A stretch of 64,000 nt of DNA from Hyphomonas sp. (GTDB taxonomy: Bacteria; Pseudomonadota; Alphaproteobacteria; Caulobacterales; Hyphomonadaceae): positions 1,116,001 through 1,180,000 of the forward strand of contig JACKIK010000001.1 of NCBI GenBank assembly GCA_020638455.1, given 5' to 3'. Position numbers and translations under genes: made by a program. Shown in pieces: positions 23,787 through 33,133 of this stretch; the first letter of the stretch is position 1, and the number at the start of each line of letters is the position of its first letter. The notes under the pieces were generated by a model. The model made no database searches, was not told the origin of the DNA, and saw only the letters and a list, made by a program, of their open reading frames with translations.

Positions 23787-25277
23787 TCAACCGTTGAAAC
23801 GTGCGGCCTCAAACCAGGCCGTGAACTCGCGCTGTTCTGCTTCCGTCATGTGCAGGTAGAGCTTCGAGCGGCGCTTCAGGATGTCCTCGGCGGAGCGGGC
23901 GAATTCGTGTTCGACCAGATAGCGTACCTCCGCCTCGGTCAGGCCGCCGCCGAAGTCCCGGCCGAGATCGGCAAGCGTCTTCTTTCCCTTCAGCAGCACC
24001 TTCAGCCGCGTGCCATAGGCACGGGCGAGGCGGGACAGGAGGGGAGAGGGTATGCCGGAGAACACGAAATGCAGCCCGCCGAGGAAGGAGTCGAAATCGG
24101 CGAGCGGGATGTCGCCGCCCGGCAGGCGGGCTTCGCGCGTCCAGGGCTCGCCCATGTCCGGAAAGTCGGGCGCCATTTCTTCCAGCACGTGCTCTGCAAG
24201 TTCGCGATAGGTGGTAATCTTGCCGCCGAATACCGACAGGATCGGCGCCCCGCCGCTGGCGTCGCGCTTCAGCACATAGTCGCGCGTCACTTTCGAGGCC
24301 GAGGCGGCATGGTCGTCATAGAGCGGGCGCACGCCGGAATAGGTGGCGACCACGTCCGAGGGCGAAATCGGCTTCGTGTAGTATTCGCTGGCCCCGGCGC
24401 AGAGATAGTCGATCTCTTCGGGGCTGATCTCCACCTTGTTTTTGTCGGCGGTGTACGGAACGTCCGTCGTGCCGATCAGGGTGAACTCGCCGCGTTCATA
24501 GGGGATGGCGAACATGATGCGGCCATCGCCATTCTGGAAGAAATAGGCGTGTGGGCCGTCATGCCATTTCGGCACGATGATGTGGCTGCCCTTGACGAGA
24601 CGCAAATTCGGCTGGCCGGCGCCTGCCCCTGCAAGGCCAAGCACTTCGTCGACCCAGCCGCCGGCCGAATTGACGACGGCGCGGAATGTGCGCGTCTCGG
24701 TGCCGGTGACGGAGGTGAAATCCGCTTCCCAACGGTCGGAATGGCGCACGAGACGGGAGCAGGCCGTGCGCGTCAGGATTTCGGCGCCACGTTCCTTCGC
24801 ATCGACGGCATTCAGCACGACAAGGCGCGAATCCTCCACCCAGCAATCGGAATATTCGAAGGCGAGGCGGAACTCGTCCTTGAGCGGATCGAGTTTCGGG
24901 CTGGACTTGCGCCGCAATGTGCGCGTCGGGGGCAGCATTTCCCGGCCGCCGAGGTGGTCGTACAGGAACAGGCCGAGCCGGATCAGCCAGGCGGGCCGGA
25001 GGTCCTTGTCATACGGCAGGACGAACCGCATCGGCCAGATAATGTGCGGCGCGGCGCGCAGCAGGATTTCCCGCTCAATCAGCGCCTTTCGGACGAGCGC
25101 GAAATCGTACATCTCCAGATAGCGGAGGCCGCCGTGGATCAGCTTCGTGCTGGCCGAGGAGGTGTGCTGGGCGAGGTCGTCCTTCTCAACGAGCACCACA
25201 TCAAGGCCGCGGCCGGCGGCGTCGCGCGCCACGCCGGTTCCATTGATGCCGCCGCCGATGACGAGAAGATCGTGCAC
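23787..25277 (-). CDS. glpD: Glycerol-3-phosphate dehydrogenase, aerobic
   Basis: At 496 residues this matches the bacterial GlpD family. It has the N-terminal FAD motif VIGGGINGTG (residues 6-15), SSASTKLIHGGLRYLE (about 40-55) and the C-terminal DAO_C domain (about 380-495). It oxidises glycerol 3-phosphate to dihydroxyacetone phosphate and gives electrons to ubiquinone at the membrane. The start is a GTG (25277). It lies 7 bases after the stop of the J-domain gene. No glpF, glpK or glpR is present. The stop adjoins that of the receiver-like gene as TGATCA. Confidence 0.95.
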   Translation of the reverse strand: MHDLLVIGGGINGTGVARDAAGRGLDVVLVEKDDLAQHTSSASTKLIHGGLRYLEMYDFALVRKALIEREILLRAAPHIIWPMRFVLPYDKDLRPAWLIRLGLFLYDHLGGREMLPPTRTLRRKSSPKLDPLKDEFRLAFEYSDCWVEDSRLVVLNAVDAKERGAEILTRTACSRLVRHSDRWEADFTSVTGTETRTFRAVVNSAGGWVDEVLGLAGAGAGQPNLRLVKGSHIIVPKWHDGPHAYFFQNGDGRIMFAIPYERGEFTLIGTTDVPYTADKNKVEISPEEIDYLCAGASEYYTKPISPSDVVATYSGVRPLYDDHAASASKVTRDYVLKRDASGGAPILSVFGGKITTYRELAEHVLEEMAPDFPDMGEPWTREARLPGGDIPLADFDSFLGGLHFVFSGIPSPLLSRLARAYGTRLKVLLKGKKTLADLGRDFGGGLTEAEVRYLVEHEFARSAEDILKRRSKLYLHMTEAEQREFTAWFEAARFNG

Positions 25278-25284
25278 GCGCGGC

Positions 25285-25914
25285 TCAGTTCTTCATCAGG
25301 CCGGCGGCTTTCAGCAACTTGCCGGCCCGCAGTACGCGCTGAAGCTTGTCTTCCGAGGAGCGGTCGCCCTGATTTGAGTCCGGGTGGAAGCGGCGGACAT
25401 ATTCGGCATAGCGGATCCGGATCTCGCCGGGCGAGGCATCGGATTCGAGGTCAAGCTCGCGCAGGGCACGGACCTGCAGGGTGGACCGCCGGCCGGACGT
25501 GGCGCTGCCGCTGGTTGCCTCGGCAATGTCGTCCATGTCGAAGAATTGCCGGCCGGCCCAGCGGCGCGGGTCGATATGGTCCGTGCTCTTGCGGCCGCCC
25601 ATCGGTCCGGTGCCGAACCGCCATGTGCGCTTGTGGCCGAATCGTTCATTGCGGACGAAGGAGGCAGCTTCGGCTTCCGACATGCCTTCGAAGAAATTGA
25701 AACTGCGATTGTATTCGGCCGCGTGCTTGAAACAGAAATAGAAGCGGCCCTTGCCCTTTCGCTTGGGCGCGGGATGGGTCCCTTCGAGGTCGCAGCTGGC
25801 ATGGTCACACACGCGTGTGGTGCGCGCCCGCGCCCGCGACGCTTCGTCGGCTGGCGGGTTCACCCTTATATCGGTGAACTTGACGCGATAGGTGAAGGGT
25901 TCGCCGTCGGACAT
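25285..25914 (-). CDS. J-domain (DnaJ-like) protein, 209 aa
   Basis: The C-terminal 60 residues hold a J domain: RALRELDLESDASPGEIRIRYAEYVRRFHPDSNQG, with HPD, the motif that stimulates Hsp70 ATPase. The first 140 residues are a basic region with a cysteine/histidine-rich patch (VCDHASCDLEGTH near 37, FCFKHAAEYN near 60) that may bind zinc, followed by FNFFEGMSEAEAASF. This matches a conserved alphaproteobacterial J-domain family. It would act as a co-chaperone with DnaK; the client is unknown. It is divergent from bolA. Confidence 0.88.
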   Translation of the reverse strand: MSDGEPFTYRVKFTDIRVNPPADEASRARARTTRVCDHASCDLEGTHPAPKRKGKGRFYFCFKHAAEYNRSFNFFEGMSEAEAASFVRNERFGHKRTWRFGTGPMGGRKSTDHIDPRRWAGRQFFDMDDIAEATSGSATSGRRSTLQVRALRELDLESDASPGEIRIRYAEYVRRFHPDSNQGDRSSEDKLQRVLRAGKLLKAAGLMKN

Positions 25915-25921
25915 GACCCGG

Positions 25922-25927
25922 TATAAT
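25922..25927 (+). promoter_or_regulatory. Candidate -10 element of bolA
   Basis: A perfect TATAAT lies 18 bases before the chosen bolA ATG at 25946. The -35 region at the proper distance is poor (TTCGCC), so the promoter call rests on the -10 alone. It makes the in-frame ATG at 25913 unlikely as the start. Confidence 0.5.
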
Positions 25928-25945
25928 AGGGAGCGCTTATTAAAG

Positions 25946-26218
25946 ATGCCACAACCGACTGACAGGCTGTCGCGGATTCATGAAAAGTTGACCGAGGCGT
26001 TCGACCCGGTCGAACTGTCCGTGACCGATGACAGCGCCAAACATGCCGGCCATGCCGGGGCCCAGCCCGGCGGGGAAACGCATTACACGGTGAAAATCGT
26101 CTCAACCGCTTTCGAAGGGCTTTCGAGAGTCCAGATTCAGCGCACCGTGATGATGGTTCTGCAACAGGAATTCGACACCGGCCTGCACGCGCTGTCGATC
26201 AAGGCCGCCGCACCCTGA
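25946..26218 (+). CDS. BolA family protein
   Basis: A 90-residue BolA-like protein: SRIHEKLTEAFDPVELSVTDDSAKHAGHAG (residues 8-36) and HYTVKIVSTAFEGLSRVQIQRTV, then a C-terminal GLHALSIKAAAP in place of the longer family tail. The usual His pair (H31, H34 type) is present. BolA proteins partner with monothiol glutaredoxins in iron-sulfur transport or iron sensing. The start is at 25946 because it is just downstream of the TATAAT. It is monocistronic and divergent from the J-domain gene. Confidence 0.92.
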   Translation: MPQPTDRLSRIHEKLTEAFDPVELSVTDDSAKHAGHAGAQPGGETHYTVKIVSTAFEGLSRVQIQRTVMMVLQQEFDTGLHALSIKAAAP

Positions 26219-26234
26219 CGGCGCGCGCCGCGAA

Positions 26235-27497
26235 TCAGCTGGCCTCGATTTCCGAGATATTGAGCCCGGTCACCTGGTTGCGCTGGCGCCGCACGACATT
26301 GAAGCGGTAGCCGTGGAACACGAAACTCTGGCCGGCCTCCGGGATGGTCTGCGCTTCATGGATGACGAGCCCGGCCACGGTGACGGCTTCCTCGTCCGGC
26401 AGGTTCCAGTTCATTGCCCGGTTGACGTCGCGGATCGGCACCCAGCCGTCGACATTGATGGAGCCGTCCTCCTGCGGGCGCACGCCCTGCACGGCAACGT
26501 CGTGCTCGTCATGGATATGGCCGACAATCTCCTCGAGAATGTCCTCCAGCGTGATCAGGCCCTGCAGCTCGCCATATTCGTCGACGACGAGGGCGAAATG
26601 GTTGCGCTTCTGCAAGAAGGCGTCGAGCTGGTCCTGCACGGGGGTCGTTTCCGGCACGAACCAGGGCTTGCGGATGATAGAGTTCAGGTCGAGCTTCGAC
26701 AGGTCGCCGCCCAGCGGAATGATCGCGCGCAGCAGGTCCTTGGCATGCAGGATGCCGACAATCTCCTCTTTCTCGCCGCGATAGATGGGGATGCGCGTGT
26801 GCGGGCTCGCCAACGCCTTCATCACCAGCTGCCGCGGCTCCAGGTCCGCATTCAGCATCTTGATGTTCTTGCGGTGGATCATGACGTCTTCGACGGCAAG
26901 TTCCTTCAGCTCCAGCGCGCCGACGAGGCGGAGGCGATCCGCCGCCTCGACGCTGCCTTCGGAGGCATGCAGGTCGATCGCGCCGCGGATTTCTTCCGAG
27001 GCCGACAGCGGCGCTTCCGGAGCGCCGAGGCCGAGCAGTTTCAGCGTCGTGTTGACGATGATCTGGATCAGCCGGACGATCCAGGCGGCCGCCCAGACGA
27101 GGCCTGAGATCGGGCCGGCCACCGTCATCGCCATGGAGTCCGGCCGGCCGATGGCGTAGGTCTTGGGCATCACTTCGGCGAAAACGAGCACCAGAACGGT
27201 CATCACCGCCGTCGCCATGGCCAGCGCGATGCCGCCCGGTCCGAACAGCTGGGTGAACAGCGAGGTCGCGAGCACCGAGGCGAGGATGTTGACGACATTG
27301 TTGCCGAGCAGGATGGAGCCGATCAGGCCTTCGCGATTGGCGATCAGCCGGTTGACGGCGGTGGCGCGCTTGTCGCCGTCCTTTTCCAGCTGGTGCATGC
27401 GGGCGCGGGACGCGGCGGTGAGCGCCGTTTCCGAGCCCGAGAAAAAGCCCGACAGCGCCAGCAACAGGATAATAGCGATGATATATCCGGCGATCAT
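26235..27497 (-). CDS. CNNM/CorC-HlyC family transport-associated membrane protein
   Basis: The 420-residue protein has the DUF21 (CNNM) transmembrane domain (about residues 5-190; starting IIAIILLLALSGFFSGSETA), two CBS domains (about 200-325) and the CorC_HlyC domain at the C-terminus (about 340-418). Members are involved in magnesium or cobalt efflux; CBS domains may bind ATP. It acts in the inner membrane. Start: ATG at 27497. It lies 23 bases after aroB and may be read with it. Confidence 0.93.
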   Translation of the reverse strand: MIAGYIIAIILLLALSGFFSGSETALTAASRARMHQLEKDGDKRATAVNRLIANREGLIGSILLGNNVVNILASVLATSLFTQLFGPGGIALAMATAVMTVLVLVFAEVMPKTYAIGRPDSMAMTVAGPISGLVWAAAWIVRLIQIIVNTTLKLLGLGAPEAPLSASEEIRGAIDLHASEGSVEAADRLRLVGALELKELAVEDVMIHRKNIKMLNADLEPRQLVMKALASPHTRIPIYRGEKEEIVGILHAKDLLRAIIPLGGDLSKLDLNSIIRKPWFVPETTPVQDQLDAFLQKRNHFALVVDEYGELQGLITLEDILEEIVGHIHDEHDVAVQGVRPQEDGSINVDGWVPIRDVNRAMNWNLPDEEAVTVAGLVIHEAQTIPEAGQSFVFHGYRFNVVRRQRNQVTGLNISEIEAS

Positions 27498-27520
27498 GTC
27501 AGCCCCGTCTGCCCCTCATC

Positions 27521-28651
27521 CTATGCCTCAAGCAGCTCCCCGCTAAGGAAGGCTTCGACCGAGGCAAGGTCCGCATCCGGATGGATATAGGCCTCGCCGA
27601 TCCTGTGGGCGAGGATCAGCGGCACCTTGCCGCCGCTGGCCTTCTTGTCCTGCTGCATCAGTTCGACCAACCGCGCGGCGGTGTAGGGTCCGCCCTGGCG
27701 GCCGGGAATGGCGGCGGCCAGGCCAGCCGCTTCCAGCGACCTGCGCACGCGTTCGGCATCGTCCGCAGGCGTGATGCCCTGCTTTGCCCCGTAACGGAAA
27801 GCGAGGGCCATGCCGATGGCGACGGCTTCGCCGTGCAGCAGGTCCGGCCGGTAGCCATTGGCGGCTTCAAGGGCATGGCCGAATGTGTGGCCGAGATTGA
27901 GCAGGGCGCGCACGCCTTTCTCGGTTTCGTCCTCGGCGACAATGGCGGCCTTCGCGCGGCAACTGACGGCGACGGCATGGGTGATGGCGTCCGGCTCGAG
28001 CGCAACCACGCGCGCGCCGTTCTGTTCGAGCCAGGCGAAAAAGCCCGGATCATTGATCAGGCCGTATTTGATGATCTCCGCATAGCCGGCGCGCAGCTCC
28101 CGCGGCGGCAGGGTGGCAAGGAGTTCCGTGTCGGCAATCACCAGCTGAGGCTGGTAGAAGGCGCCGATCAGGTTCTTGCCGCGCGGGCTGTTGACGGCTG
28201 TCTTTCCGCCGACGGAGGAATCGACCTGCGCCAGCAGTGTGGTCGGCACCTGGACGAAGCCCATGCCCCGCTTCATCAGGCTGGCGGAAAGGCCGGCAAT
28301 GTCACCGATGACGCCGCCGCCGAGGGCCAGCAGCACGTCGCTGCGCTCGGCGCTGCCGTCCAGCAGCCAGTCGAGGATGGTGTCGAGATTGGCAAAGCTC
28401 TTGGTCGCTTCGCCAGGTGTCAGTGCCAGCCAGTCCGAAGAGATGCCGGACGCCGCCAGTGTCGCCTCGACCCTCGCGCGATGGGCGGCCTCGACATGCG
28501 TGTCGGTCAGCACGAACACCCGTGGACGTTTCAACAGAGTTGTGAGGCGCGGGCCGAGCTGTGCCAGGGCGCCATGCCCGACCAGAATGTCGTAGCTGCG
28601 CGGGCCAAGCTCGACGCGGACCGTTTCGAGGGGAGGGGCCGTCACGGTCAT
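27521..28651 (-). CDS. aroB: 3-dehydroquinate synthase
   Basis: A 376-residue enzyme of the shikimate pathway, which converts DAHP to 3-dehydroquinate using NAD+ and a divalent metal. The sequence contains LALGGGVIGDIAGLSASLMKRG for NAD, VGGKTAVNSPRGKNLIG, EIIKYGLINDPGFF and GHTFGHALE with metal-binding His residues. The start at 28651 overlaps the aroK stop by 4 bases (ATGA); an in-frame ATG at 28663 is also possible. It forms a unit with aroK. Confidence 0.97.
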   Translation of the reverse strand: MTVTAPPLETVRVELGPRSYDILVGHGALAQLGPRLTTLLKRPRVFVLTDTHVEAAHRARVEATLAASGISSDWLALTPGEATKSFANLDTILDWLLDGSAERSDVLLALGGGVIGDIAGLSASLMKRGMGFVQVPTTLLAQVDSSVGGKTAVNSPRGKNLIGAFYQPQLVIADTELLATLPPRELRAGYAEIIKYGLINDPGFFAWLEQNGARVVALEPDAITHAVAVSCRAKAAIVAEDETEKGVRALLNLGHTFGHALEAANGYRPDLLHGEAVAIGMALAFRYGAKQGITPADDAERVRRSLEAAGLAAAIPGRQGGPYTAARLVELMQQDKKASGGKVPLILAHRIGEAYIHPDADLASVEAFLSGELLEA

Positions 28652-29220
28652 GCCGGTTCCCATGTCTGCAGCGCCTTGAGGATGGCGTTCACCGTATTCG
28701 TGTGCGGACCGTCCTTGGACCGGACGACAAGGTCTGCCTGCGAATAGATCGGTTCGCGCTCGGCCAGCAGATTGGTCAGCACGTCCTTGGCATCGGCACG
28801 TTGCAGCAGGGGGCGCGTGTCCCGCCGCTGGACGCGCCGCCACAGCGTTTCGAGATCGGCATTCAGCCACACGGTCACGGCCCGTTCCCGCATCAGGGCG
28901 CGCGTGTCCGCGTTGAGATAGGCGCCGCCGCCGGTTGCCAGCACATGCGGGGGCAGCGTCAGCAGGCGTTTCAGCACCTGATGCTCGCCGCGCCGGAAAT
29001 CCTCCTCGCCATGAATGGCGAAAATGTCCGAGATCGACAGGCCGGCCGCCTTTTCGATTTCCGAATCGCTGTCATAGAAGTCCCGCCCCAGCTTCTCGGC
29101 GAGCCGCCGCCCGACCGTGGACTTGCCCGCTCCCATCAGGCCGACGAGCGCAATCGTACGCGATTCATAAGGAAGAGCGGCGGATTGTTCCTGCGCTGGA
29201 CTGTCGCTGTCAGATGGCAT
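28648..29220 (-). CDS. aroK: Shikimate kinase
   Basis: The 190-residue protein has the P-loop LMGAGKSTVGRRLAEKLGRDFYDSD with the shikimate-binding Asp, ATGGGAYLN (GGG motif of the substrate lid) and RDTRPLLQ near the C-terminus. It phosphorylates shikimate at the 3-OH. It is coupled to aroB by a 4-base overlap. The 109-base gap to 29330 holds the divergent promoters. Confidence 0.97.
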   Translation of the reverse strand: MPSDSDSPAQEQSAALPYESRTIALVGLMGAGKSTVGRRLAEKLGRDFYDSDSEIEKAAGLSISDIFAIHGEEDFRRGEHQVLKRLLTLPPHVLATGGGAYLNADTRALMRERAVTVWLNADLETLWRRVQRRDTRPLLQRADAKDVLTNLLAEREPIYSQADLVVRSKDGPHTNTVNAILKALQTWEPA

Positions 29221-29329
29221 TCTGGACTTTCATGGCCGGTTCAGTTCATCGTGTATAGAGACGGCGGCCGGTTCGCAATCTGTGAAGGTGGGCCGGCAAG
29301 GTGAGAATACAACCCAGGGAAGTCGAAGC

Positions 29330-29464
29330 ATGCGCAAATTCCTCATTCTGCTTGGAGTGGTTGCGGTGGTGGTTCTGGGGGGCTTGTGGTGGCTCGGCAC
29401 GCAGGCCGTGAAGGGCAAGCCCGCGCCAGGGGAGATCCGGATAGAGGTCGACAATGTGGTCTAG
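29330..29464 (+). CDS. Small single-helix membrane protein, 44 aa
   Basis: A 44-residue frame starts MRKFLILLGVVAVVVLGG, a basic N-terminus and one hydrophobic helix, and ends in EIRIEVDNVV. Its 3' end overlaps the start of the next gene by 11 bases, and GGGAAG lies about 8 bases before its ATG, which suggests translation coupled with the larger gene. No family recognised. Confidence 0.5.
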   Translation: MRKFLILLGVVAVVVLGGLWWLGTQAVKGKPAPGEIRIEVDNVV

Positions 29465-31055
29465 GCAGGCCCTGTGCGCTGCGCTTGTCGCGGCGCTGCT
29501 CGTCGGGCCGGCCAGCGCCCAGATCGAGGACAGCGGCCTCGGCCAGGTCGATCCCTGGGGCATGGGCTTCCTCGCCCCCTCGGACACGGCCCTGCAGACC
29601 GGCACATGGCGCGGCGCGCGAAGCGAAGACCTGCTGCCGATGCTGAAGGATGTGCGGACCAGCGGGCTGACGCCGGCGGAACGGACGCTGCTCCGCCGCG
29701 TGATCCTGTCGCCGGCGCTGGCCCCGGTCGGCGACGAGGCCGATGCGATGCTGGCCGAGCGGGCCCGGATCGCGTTCGAGCTGGGCGAGGCACAGGCCGC
29801 CGCCGCCCTGATGACGCGGCTGAAGACGCCGCCCGAAGGGCTGCAGCCGGACGAAATCGCCGCGGACCTCAATCTCGCCATGGGCAATGAGGCGACAGCC
29901 TGCGCCAATCTGAGCGATCCGGACCATGAAGGGGCCTACTGGGCGAAGCTGCGCGCCGTCTGTGCGGCATTGTCGGGCAATACGTCGGGCGCGGAACTCG
30001 CGATCGAGATGGCCCAGTCGCAGGGCGTCAAGGACAGCTGGTTGCTGAACGCCGTATTTGCCGCGTCGGGCGAAATGCCCAATCCGCCCAAGGCGAGGTT
30101 CGAGGACGGCCTGTCGCTCGCCATGTCGATGCGGGCCAATCTGCAGGCAACGCCGAAGGAGGCCGCACCCGGCCGTCCCGACATCGCGGCAGCGATGGCA
30201 CGGCGCCGCCTTCTGGCGCCGGCGCTGCGGGTGAAGGCGGCCAACCTGGCGGCGGCAGATGGGCTGATCACGGCGGACGAGCATCGCAAGGCCTACAATG
30301 CGGCGCTTGCCGCCGACGGCTATGTGCAGGCAACGGCGCTCGACAAGGCGTATTTCGCGGCTTCGGATGCGTTCAAGGCGAAGCCGGAGCAGGCCGCAGC
30401 ACTGGCGGCGGCCCTGAAGGAGGCTTCGGGCGATGCGGCGCGTTTTGCCGCGGTCTCCCGGCTCCTGTCGGCGGATGTGGCGAGGCTGCCGGTCGATCCC
30501 GACACGGCGCCTTATGCGCTGACCTTTGCGCGCGCGGCGATTGGCGCCGGCGACATGGCGGAGGCGAGCCGCTGGACGGGCGCGATCGATCTGGAGGGCG
30601 CGACGCTGCCGGCATTCGAAACGGCCTGGATCGACGGTGTCGTGGTGCTGGCCGGGTCGAACGCCGGGTCGCGCTCGGTTGCGAAAGTCTCCCGCCGACT
30701 GATGGAGTCGGCGACGACGACCAGTGAAAAGCGCGCCGCAGCGCAGCTGATGTCGCTCTGGTCCGCCTTCTACACCACGGCCCCCTCTGACGGGCGCAAT
30801 TTCATTGCTGCAGAGAGCGCGGCGCCCGGCAAGGCGCTGCCGCCGGGAAAAGTGCTTGCCGTGCTTGCAGCCACCCGCTCCGGCGCGGCGGCGGAAACGG
30901 TGCTGCGGACGCTCGACATTACCGGCGGCGATCCGTCGAAGCTCGACGCCGCCGACCTCGCCATCCTGGTCGATGCCCTGCGCAGGATCGGCGCTGAGGA
31001 TGCCGCGCGGGTGCTGGCGGTTGAGGCGACCGGATACTGGAAGACCCAAAAATAA
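29454..31055 (+). CDS. Secreted alanine-rich protein of unknown function, 533 aa
   Basis: The protein begins with a clear Sec signal peptide (MWSRQALCAALVAALLVG, cleavage likely after ASA near residue 22). The rest is alanine-rich and helical without a recognised domain; repeated blocks such as ADGLITADEHRKAYNAALAA suggest an all-helical repeat fold. Start ATG has AGAGG at about 5 bases. It is followed 73 bases later by the DUF3604 lipoprotein gene. I cannot name its family. Confidence 0.8.
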   Translation: MWSRQALCAALVAALLVGPASAQIEDSGLGQVDPWGMGFLAPSDTALQTGTWRGARSEDLLPMLKDVRTSGLTPAERTLLRRVILSPALAPVGDEADAMLAERARIAFELGEAQAAAALMTRLKTPPEGLQPDEIAADLNLAMGNEATACANLSDPDHEGAYWAKLRAVCAALSGNTSGAELAIEMAQSQGVKDSWLLNAVFAASGEMPNPPKARFEDGLSLAMSMRANLQATPKEAAPGRPDIAAAMARRRLLAPALRVKAANLAAADGLITADEHRKAYNAALAADGYVQATALDKAYFAASDAFKAKPEQAAALAAALKEASGDAARFAAVSRLLSADVARLPVDPDTAPYALTFARAAIGAGDMAEASRWTGAIDLEGATLPAFETAWIDGVVVLAGSNAGSRSVAKVSRRLMESATTTSEKRAAAQLMSLWSAFYTTAPSDGRNFIAAESAAPGKALPPGKVLAVLAATRSGAAAETVLRTLDITGGDPSKLDAADLAILVDALRRIGAEDAARVLAVEATGYWKTQK

Positions 31056-31128
31056 TAATTGTCGACATCTTGATCTCGGCCTGAAAACGCGGATGCTCGC
31101 GCGAAAAGAGAACCGGGAGGATCTGTCG

Positions 31129-33090
31129 ATGAAACATCTCGCACTTGCGGGCGTATCGGTACTTGTGCTGGCGTCCTGCGGCACAGCGAAGGAGCAGGTG
31201 CCGGAGGCGGAAGCGGCGGTTGCCGCAGCTCCGGCGGCAGAACCGGCAACCGAGGCCGCCCCCGACCCGGCCGGCCGCGTCGCCCTGTTCGGGGACCTGC
31301 ACGTCCATACCGGCCGGTCGTTCGATGCCTTCATCTCGAACGTCAAGGCGACACCGGAAGACGCCTACCGCTTTGCGCGGGGCGAGAAGATCCACATCGA
31401 TGCCGGCTACGACATCCAGCTCAACAAGCCGCTCGACTTCTATGCCGTGACCGACCATGGCGAATATCTCGGCATCTTCCCGGCCATGGCGACGCCCGGC
31501 TCGGCCCTGTCGCAGACGCAGTTCGCGAAGGACGCCTTCGGGCCGGACGCCACCAATCCGGCCGTGCTGTTCCAGAATGTCGGCGCGACCATCGTCTCCG
31601 GGGAGGAGATCGAGGAAATCTATGACCGCGACGTGATCGACTCGGCCTGGCACAAGGCGATCGAGGCGGCGGACAAATTCTACGAACCCGGCAAGTTCAC
31701 GACCTTTGCCGGCTATGAATTCACCGCGATGACGCCGGTTGCCGATTCCGAGATCCCGGCCGCTGCGAACCTGCACCGCAATGTGATCTTCCGCGGCGCG
31801 GCGCCGGACCGGCTGTTCTCGACCCTCGACTCGACCAATCCGGAAGACCTCTGGGCCTGGATGGACCAGCAGCGGGCCGACGGGCGGGACGTCATGTCGA
31901 TCCCGCACAATTCCAACGCCTCCAACGGCGAGATGTTCGCGCTGGAAACCTATAAGGGCGGCGAGCTGACGGCAGACTATGCGGTGACCCGTTCTCGCAA
32001 CGAGCCGGTGATGGAGATCACCCAGATCAAGGGCACGTCGGAAACTCATCCCACCCTGTCACCGAATGACGAGTGGGCGAATTTCGAACTGTACGAGACC
32101 TTCATCGGCAGTGCGGCGAAATCTTCTCCGCATACGGGCGATTATGCCCGCACAGCGATCGGCCGTGGCCTGACCTTGCAGAATTCGGGCGGCTTCAATC
32201 CGTTCAAGTTCGGCTTTATCGGCTCCAGCGACACGCATATCGGTGCGGGGCCGTATATCGAGGAAAAGTTCTGGGGCAAATTCCCGCAGGACGGTGCAAG
32301 CCCGGAAGCCCGCCACTCCGTGCCGCCGGACGGGGCGAAGACCTGGGCCGTGGCGGAGGCCGATGCAATCGACGTGGCTACGCCGAAGGGCGTGATGAAG
32401 CCGTCGATGCGGCGCCTGCTGGCGGCGAGCCACTACAGTGCGTCGGGGCTGGCCGGTGTGTGGGCGGATGAAAACACGCGAGAGGCGATCTTCGATGCGA
32501 TCCGTCGCAAGGAGACGTTCGGCACCAGCGGCCCGCGGATCCGGGCACGGATGTTCGCCGGCTTCGGCTACAAGGCGGAGATGCTGGACGATCCGAACCT
32601 CGTCTCGGAAGCCTACGCCGGCGGCGTGCCGCAAGGTGCGGATATTTCCGGCGGCACGGGCGAGGCGCCGGGTATCCTGGCCTGGGCGATGCGCGACCCG
32701 GATTCCTACCCGCTGCAGCGCCTGCAGGTGGTCAAGGTGTGGACCGATGCCGACAACCAGGCGCAGGAAATGGTGTATGATGCGGCCTGTTCGGGCGCCG
32801 CGGTGCCTGACGCTGAGACCCATCGGTGCCCGGATAATGGCTCAAGTGTCGATATCTCGGACTGTTCGGTGACGGACGGCACGGGCGCGGCGGACCTGAA
32901 GACGCTGTGGCATGACCCGGACTTCGACCCCAACCAGCGGGCGGCCTATTATGTCCGCGTGCTGGAGAACCCGTCCTGCCGTTGGTCGACCTGGGATGCT
33001 GCGCGCAACGGCACGCCGCCCAATCCGGACCTGCCGGTTCTGATCCAGGAACGCGCCTGGACCAGCCCGATCTGGTACAACCCAGGCTGA
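31129..33090 (+). CDS. DUF3604 domain lipoprotein
   Basis: A 653-residue protein with a lipoprotein signal (MKHLALAGVSVLVLASCG; Cys17 likely lipidated) and an Ala/Glu/Pro linker. The DUF3604 region covers most of the rest: FGDLHVHTGRSFDAF, FYAVTDHGEYLG, and SIPHNSNASNGEMF. The His/Asp pattern HxH...DH is that of PHP-like metal hydrolases. In the published family the function is not known, but the motif layout suggests a metal-dependent envelope hydrolase. The start at 31129 is at the signal peptide with GGGAGG at 8 bases. It ends before a repeat region. Confidence 0.9.
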   Translation: MKHLALAGVSVLVLASCGTAKEQVPEAEAAVAAAPAAEPATEAAPDPAGRVALFGDLHVHTGRSFDAFISNVKATPEDAYRFARGEKIHIDAGYDIQLNKPLDFYAVTDHGEYLGIFPAMATPGSALSQTQFAKDAFGPDATNPAVLFQNVGATIVSGEEIEEIYDRDVIDSAWHKAIEAADKFYEPGKFTTFAGYEFTAMTPVADSEIPAAANLHRNVIFRGAAPDRLFSTLDSTNPEDLWAWMDQQRADGRDVMSIPHNSNASNGEMFALETYKGGELTADYAVTRSRNEPVMEITQIKGTSETHPTLSPNDEWANFELYETFIGSAAKSSPHTGDYARTAIGRGLTLQNSGGFNPFKFGFIGSSDTHIGAGPYIEEKFWGKFPQDGASPEARHSVPPDGAKTWAVAEADAIDVATPKGVMKPSMRRLLAASHYSASGLAGVWADENTREAIFDAIRRKETFGTSGPRIRARMFAGFGYKAEMLDDPNLVSEAYAGGVPQGADISGGTGEAPGILAWAMRDPDSYPLQRLQVVKVWTDADNQAQEMVYDAACSGAAVPDAETHRCPDNGSSVDISDCSVTDGTGAADLKTLWHDPDFDPNQRAAYYVRVLENPSCRWSTWDAARNGTPPNPDLPVLIQERAWTSPIWYNPG

Positions 33091-33133
33091 TTCCAGCACG
33101 TGCGGCCGGAGCGGCGGGCGCCGTCCGGTAAGT

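Noticed and set aside
23850..25700. A 616-codon plus-strand frame opposite glpD
   Set aside because: Antisense of a well-conserved enzyme, with no motif of its own.
29343..31346. A 667-codon minus-strand frame opposite the 533-residue protein
   Set aside because: It has no domain and no signal. The plus strand has a signal peptide, a ribosome site and a normal gene layout.
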